From the NCBI RefSeq assembly GCF_021389975.1, contig NZ_CP089981.1, forward strand, positions 1,885,501-1,949,500: a DNA stretch of 64,000 nucleotides. The letters run 5' to 3'. This document shows, piece after piece, positions 60,559-64,000 of this stretch. Position 1 is the stretch's first letter. Every line of letters starts with the position of its first letter. This stretch comes from Fulvivirga ulvae (lineage in GTDB: Bacteria; Bacteroidota; Bacteroidia; Cytophagales; Cyclobacteriaceae). A program made the position numbers and the translations under genes. A model generated the notes under the pieces. It was not told the DNA's origin and did not search any database. It worked only from the letters and a program-made list of their open reading frames with translations.

Positions 60559-60996
60559 ATGAGAGGAATCTTACTTTTTGGCTTGTTTTTAACTATTATG
60601 AGCTGCGGGGGTTCATTATCTGATGAACAACGAAGGGCTTTAAAAAAGGAAATGAAAACGAGGGAAATCAAACGTGTTTCAGATGATCAGATATTTGAAA
60701 AGGCCCTAGAAATGGGAAGAGATTATGCAGAGCATCTTGCTATAGATAATAAGGACTCTCTGTCTAAGGTCAACGGAGTTGCTATCTTGTTTGCCGATAC
60801 TTTGTCGCCTTCACTTTCACAAGAACAAAATGACCTTTTTGAGGCATATTTATATTCACCGCAGGCAGATTTGCAGGATAATGTACAGAAACTGGAAGAC
60901 ACCATACTGTACTCTTATCCGGCAAAAGATACAGCAAATTTACAGGGAGTCTGGTTTATCAGCATCCCTATAAAAAAGGTGGTGTTAGCCCTCTGA
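60559..60996 (+). CDS. Hypothetical lipoprotein
   Basis: A 145-residue lipoprotein (MRGILLFGLFLTIMSC, Cys16). The mature part is strongly charged and helical (DEQRRALKKEMKTREIKRVSDDQIFEKALEMGRDYAEHL), then a short hydrophobic end (GVWFISIPIKKVVLAL). I recognise no family; no heme-binding CxxCH is present. It is divergent from prfA and converges on the Kazal-type gene with a 10-base gap. Confidence 0.7.
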   Translation: MRGILLFGLFLTIMSCGGSLSDEQRRALKKEMKTREIKRVSDDQIFEKALEMGRDYAEHLAIDNKDSLSKVNGVAILFADTLSPSLSQEQNDLFEAYLYSPQADLQDNVQKLEDTILYSYPAKDTANLQGVWFISIPIKKVVLAL

Positions 60997-61006
60997 CCAG
61001 GCAGGA

Positions 61007-61240
61007 TCAGGATTGCTCGCTTGCGTCACACTCACCCTCTGTCCAGGAAGTAACCCCGGCTTTTTCTGCTTCGCAAGGGTTGCCATAAGTCTTTCCATCA
61101 CAGCCGCACACGGGGTCGTACTGCTTTGTGCAGATTCCCTCAGGGTCTATCTGTGACTCATCAATACAGTCGCTTGCCTGTTCATTATGATCACAGGCGA
61201 GCGCAAAACCAACCAGCAGTAGTAAGATCAAATTTTTCAT
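61007..61240 (-). CDS. Kazal-type protease inhibitor lipoprotein
   Basis: A 77-residue lipoprotein (LVGFALAC, Cys16) carrying a single Kazal domain: DCIDESQIDPEGICTKQYDPVCGCDGKTYGNPCEAEKAGV with the classic VCGCDGKTYGN core and regularly spaced cysteines. Kazal domains inhibit serine proteases, the residue before the scissile bond being the key determinant; here the reactive loop reads GICTKQYDPV. It may protect the cell from host or own proteases. It follows the glycosylase gene by 38 bases. Confidence 0.9.
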   Translation of the reverse strand: MKNLILLLLVGFALACDHNEQASDCIDESQIDPEGICTKQYDPVCGCDGKTYGNPCEAEKAGVTSWTEGECDASEQS

Positions 61241-61278
61241 CAGCAGTATTTTTTAATGAACAATTAAGAGGGTTGAAT

Positions 61279-61845
61279 TTACATAACCTCCTTATGCCTG
61301 AAGCAGTCTACAGCATGGTCATTTACCAATCCGCATGCTTGCATGTGGGCATAAATAACCGTACTTCCCACAAACTTGAACCCTCTTTTCTTTAAATCCT
61401 TACTAAGCGCATCTGATTCTGCGGTAGTTGCCGGCACTTCTGACATGTTCTTCCGGTGGCCGTTGATTGGTGAGCCTCCTACAAACCTCCATATGTAATT
61501 ATCAAAACTACCGAACTCCTTTTGAATCTCTAAAAAGCGCTTTGCATTATTAACAGCTCCGCGGATCTTTAGTTTATTTCTTACTATACCAGGGTAGTCA
61601 ATTAGTTCAAGTATTTTCTTTTCATCGTACTGAGCTACCCTGGCCGGATCGAAATTAGAAAACGCAGTTCTGTAACCGTCTCTTTTTTTAAGTATAGTGG
61701 CCCAACTCAATCCTGCCTGGGCCCCTTCGAGAATGAGAAACTCAAAATGGACTTTATCATCGTGAACTGGCAGCCCCCATTCTTCATCATGGTATTTTAC
61801 GTATTCATCAAACTGGCCTTCAGCCCATCCGCAGCGTGTTTTCAT
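61279..61845 (-). CDS. tag: DNA-3-methyladenine glycosylase I
   Basis: A 188-residue DNA repair enzyme: MKTRCGWAEGQFDEYVKYHDEEWGLPV with the zinc-binding Cys5, EGAQAGLSWATILKKRDGYRTAF with the catalytic glutamate, and MQACGLVNDHAVDCFRH with the C-terminal zinc ligands. It excises 3-methyladenine from DNA. It may be co-transcribed with the Kazal lipoprotein. Confidence 0.93.
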   Translation of the reverse strand: MKTRCGWAEGQFDEYVKYHDEEWGLPVHDDKVHFEFLILEGAQAGLSWATILKKRDGYRTAFSNFDPARVAQYDEKKILELIDYPGIVRNKLKIRGAVNNAKRFLEIQKEFGSFDNYIWRFVGGSPINGHRKNMSEVPATTAESDALSKDLKKRGFKFVGSTVIYAHMQACGLVNDHAVDCFRHKEVM

Positions 61846-61998
61846 TTTTTTTTGTTTTGGTGTTTGAGACTTTACGTTATAATAAACCGGAGGGTTTGGG
61901 AAGCTGAAATATTTAAACGGAAGGTTCGTTCATAACAGTAACCTATTGTAATTGATTAATTATTTGAGGTAATTGAATACCAATAAATCCTTTTATTA

Positions 61999-62523
61999 AT
62001 GAAAACAATCAAGACCCTGCTGACAGGCATAGTTTTGCTGTCCGCTATTAAAATGCTGAATGCTCAGACTCCGGAGCAAATGTTGGAAAAGTTAGGTATA
62101 GAACTTATCAAGCCAACTAAGCCTGTAGCTAATTATACCAAAGCTGTTCAAAGTGGCAACCTAGTATTTCTCTCAGGACACGGACCATCTAAAGGAGATG
62201 GCACCAGCATTAAAGGTAAGCTCGGATCTGACCTTACCCTTGAGGAAGGTCAGGAAGCCGCGCGCATTGCTGCCATCTCGCTTTTATCAACGCTGAAAGC
62301 TGAAATTGGAGATCTCAGTAGGGTAAAACGAATAGTAAAAGTTACAGGGATGGTCAATTGCACCCCGGATTTTTATGATCAGTCAAAAGTCATCAATGGC
62401 TGCTCAGATCTGCTGGTGGAGGTTTTCGGTGAGAAGGGAAAGCATGCCCGAGCGGCAGTTGGTATGGTGTCATTGCCTTTCAACATCGCCGTAGAAATAG
62501 AGATGATAGTAGAAGTGAAATAG
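61999..62523 (+). CDS. Exported RidA superfamily protein
   Basis: A 174-residue RidA/YjgF protein with a signal peptide (LLTGIVLLSAIKMLNAQ), so it acts outside the cytoplasm. The RidA fold is clear (AVQSGNLVFLSGHGP, GDLSRVKRIVKVTGMVN, LPFNIAVEIEMIVEV) and the carboxylate-binding arginine is retained (R151 in HARAAVGM). Cytosolic RidA hydrolyses reactive imines from PLP enzymes; the substrate of exported members is unknown. It is divergent from the tag gene and convergent with an MBL-fold gene. Confidence 0.87.
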   Translation: MKTIKTLLTGIVLLSAIKMLNAQTPEQMLEKLGIELIKPTKPVANYTKAVQSGNLVFLSGHGPSKGDGTSIKGKLGSDLTLEEGQEAARIAAISLLSTLKAEIGDLSRVKRIVKVTGMVNCTPDFYDQSKVINGCSDLLVEVFGEKGKHARAAVGMVSLPFNIAVEIEMIVEVK

Positions 62524-62534
62524 TGTGCTGGCGC

Positions 62535-63260
62535 TCACGGCATTTTTCTGATTCTAACTTCTATGTCCTTTTCATTTTTCAGTAAGTTTTGTATGATAGA
62601 GGTATCGGTAGTGCCATAGTGATATGGATACAGAATTTTTGGCCGGAAAGCCTTTGCTGCGTCTGCTACCATTTCAGGTGTCATGGTGTAGGGTAGATTC
62701 ATGGGTAAAAAGGCAATATCTATGTTTGACAAGGCCTTCATTTCAGGAGTATTTTCAGTATCTCCACCAATAAAAATCCTTTTATCTCCAATATTCAAGA
62801 TATAGCTGTTACAACAGCCTTTAGGATGGAAAAAATCGCCATTGTCCCTTTTGTGAACCAGGTTGTAAGCAGGGATAGCTTCGATTTGGACAGACTGATA
62901 ATTGAAGGTTTCATTATTGTTAATTACCTTACCAAAACCTAACTTTTCCTCCGCCAGAGCGGTAAGTACCGTGGTGGTACTTTCCTTTTTGATCTTTTCA
63001 ACTGCGGCAGGATCACAGTGGTCACCATGATGGTGAGTGATCAATATCAGGTCAGCGTCAGGTAGCTTGCCATAGTCTGCTTCCCTCGATGAAGCATCTA
63101 TGTGAATTATGCTCTCTTTAAATTCCATCATCAATGAACCATGCCCGATAAATGTGATGGTAAGAGGACCGTCAGACGTATTAATAACGTCCCTTTCAAA
63201 CTGTTGTCCGTGTATGGTTAGAAAGGAGAACGAAAGTAGCAGGGTTAGTATAATATGCAT
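62535..63260 (-). CDS. Exported MBL-fold metallo-hydrolase
   Basis: A 241-residue protein with a signal peptide (LLLSFSFLTIHGQ) and the metallo-beta-lactamase metal motif THHHGDHCDP, followed by GGDTENTPEM and PYHYGTTD, which suit the UPF0173 group. The family covers hydrolases of many ester and phosphodiester substrates, so the substrate is unknown. It overlaps neither neighbour and follows the GNAT gene by 24 bases. Confidence 0.87.
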   Translation of the reverse strand: MHIILTLLLSFSFLTIHGQQFERDVINTSDGPLTITFIGHGSLMMEFKESIIHIDASSREADYGKLPDADLILITHHHGDHCDPAAVEKIKKESTTTVLTALAEEKLGFGKVINNNETFNYQSVQIEAIPAYNLVHKRDNGDFFHPKGCCNSYILNIGDKRIFIGGDTENTPEMKALSNIDIAFLPMNLPYTMTPEMVADAAKAFRPKILYPYHYGTTDTSIIQNLLKNEKDIEVRIRKMP

Positions 63261-63284
63261 TTTGATAAATTGTAGGTCTTGATA

Positions 63285-63740
63285 TCAGAAAGTTTTCATC
63301 CACTCAAAAAATTGATAATGATCACCGTTCATACCAATTGCCTGATAGACATTTTGTGCGCTTTGATTTGTTTTTTCAACGTACAGACGGATTCCTTTTA
63401 AATCATCCTCCTGTTCTACCATATTTTTGATAAAGTTGTACATGCTTTTAAAGATCCCTCTACCTCTATAATCCTCGCGCACATAAACTGATTGTAGCCA
63501 TACAACTGTCCCGTTTCTCCATTCACTCCATTCAGGAGTAGTCAGCAGGCACGCTACTACCTCTTCATTGTCTTCGGCAACATAATATATGCCCTTGTTG
63601 AAGTCCTCGAAAACAGCCTCCACCCCTTTTTTTAGTTGTTTTTCATCGAGTTCCAGCTCTTCAGTTTCGCGAGCCATTCTCTTCTGGAAATCAACTATAA
63701 TTTTACGTTCTTTATATTTAGCAGGTCTTACGGTTATCAT
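63285..63740 (-). CDS. GNAT family N-acetyltransferase
   Basis: A 151-residue acetyltransferase of the GNAT fold with the acetyl-CoA-binding motif LQSVYVREDYRGRGIFKSMY and the C-terminal VEKTNQSAQNVYQAIGM. The substrate cannot be predicted. It is followed by an MBL-fold gene on the same strand and is divergent from the YpdA-like gene. Confidence 0.9.
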   Translation of the reverse strand: MITVRPAKYKERKIIVDFQKRMARETEELELDEKQLKKGVEAVFEDFNKGIYYVAEDNEEVVACLLTTPEWSEWRNGTVVWLQSVYVREDYRGRGIFKSMYNFIKNMVEQEDDLKGIRLYVEKTNQSAQNVYQAIGMNGDHYQFFEWMKTF

Positions 63741-63771
63741 ATATATATAAATATAACATCTAAAAAAGAAA

Positions 63772-63793
63772 AAAGCGACCGAAAAGTCGCTTT
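63772..63793 (-). terminator. Terminator-like hairpin upstream of the GNAT gene
   Basis: AAAGCGAC-CGAAAA-GTCGCTTT with A-rich bases on its left gives a hairpin followed by a U-rich run on the minus strand. It lies 31 bases before the GNAT ATG, so it would act in the 5' leader or end a small transcript started further upstream. Confidence 0.45.
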
Positions 63794-63889
63794 CAAAACT
63801 TAACCATTCTCATTTAATCTGAATTTCTGAACCTTTTAACCTATAATTGTCAGACAGAAATACTTCGTAAAAAGTAAATAGTTACAGCT

Positions 63890-64000
63890 ATGTATGATGT
63901 TCTGATCATAGGCGCAGGTCCTATAGGATTGGCTTGCGGTATTGAGGCAAAAAAAGCGGGTTTGAAATATATAATCGTAGACAAAGGCTGCCTGGTGAAC
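63890..64000 (+). CDS. YpdA-like FAD/NAD(P) reductase, 3' part outside window
   Basis: The first 37 residues are MYDVLIIGAGPIGLACGI and EAKKAGLKYIIVDKGCLVN. The GxGPIGxxCG dinucleotide motif followed by the KGCLVN segment matches YpdA, the putative bacillithiol disulfide reductase. If correct, this lineage probably uses bacillithiol. The identification rests on the N-terminus only. Confidence 0.8.
   Translation, partial: MYDVLIIGAGPIGLACGIEAKKAGLKYIIVDKGCLVN

Overview
The window reads as a chromosomal segment of a Bacteroidota bacterium, most likely of the Cytophagales (a Fulvivirga-like lineage is my guess from gene content, not a database result). Pointers are the many Bacteroidota-type lipoproteins with a Ser-Cys or Ala-Cys lipobox, A-rich leaders almost without Shine-Dalgarno (SD) sequences, TAnnTTTG promoter elements, a PD40/CRD/OmpA protein built like the type IX secretion component PorE, GbsR, DUF2490, DUF4349, DUF2911, DUF6265 and YwqK-type proteins, and an rpsU-tyrosine recombinase-hpf operon. 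No rRNA, tRNA, insertion sequence, prophage or CRISPR array was seen.

Layout. 1-13.1 kb: end of an M1 metallopeptidase, an outer-membrane DUF2490 protein, an apparent operon polA-threonine dehydratase-cutC, a DUF4349 lipoprotein, a 7TM-DISM receptor without an output domain, a dienelactone hydrolase, DinB and M14 peptidase genes. 13.2-18.3 kb: nitroreductase and DUF2267 genes, then a compact secondary-metabolite locus with a type III polyketide synthase, a methyltransferase, a UbiA prenyltransferase and an FAD oxidoreductase. 18.4-30.4 kb: a degenerate receiver protein, an aspartyl protease-PDZ protein, a miniature FtsX-like permease, LOG and RidA proteins, a 480-residue MORN/YwqK protein, a DUF2911 protein, and a divergent pair of a PorE-like protein and a 1083-residue exported WD40-caspase. 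31-38.7 kb: an AraC regulator, a four-gene operon led by a GbsR regulator with a duplicated operator-like element, an RsmI-like methylase, metK, and hpf-recombinase-rpsU. 38.8-47.6 kb: two paralogous lipoproteins, acyl-CoA dehydrogenase, a UDP-xylose pathway operon, and a large zinc metalloprotease. 47.7-56 kb: an ECF sigma-membrane protein-TonB operon, an SPFH protein, an AraC regulator, a YwqK lipoprotein, Hsp20, HtrA and a YodC-like protein. 56-57.5 kb: a decay zone with a broken lemA gene and what looks like the tail of a photolyase/cryptochrome gene. 57.5-64 kb: YjbQ, a beta-helix lipoprotein, prfA, a Kazal-domain lipoprotein, 3-methyladenine glycosylase, an exported RidA, MBL and GNAT proteins, and the start of a YpdA-like reductase.

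Themes. Envelope proteins and envelope stress dominate (HtrA, Hsp20, ECF sigma-TonB, SPFH, many lipoproteins). Regulation visible in the DNA includes an unusually strong SD before rpsU, another before hsp20, paired operator-like repeats around the GbsR gene and several isolated inverted repeats. Four convergent gene pairs share the same 4-bp stop-codon overlap, showing how tightly the genome is packed. The best candidates for undescribed biology are the exported WD40-caspase next to a PorE-like protein whose OmpA domain has lost its peptidoglycan-binding residues, the type III PKS-prenyltransferase locus, and the sigma-membrane protein-TonB unit.
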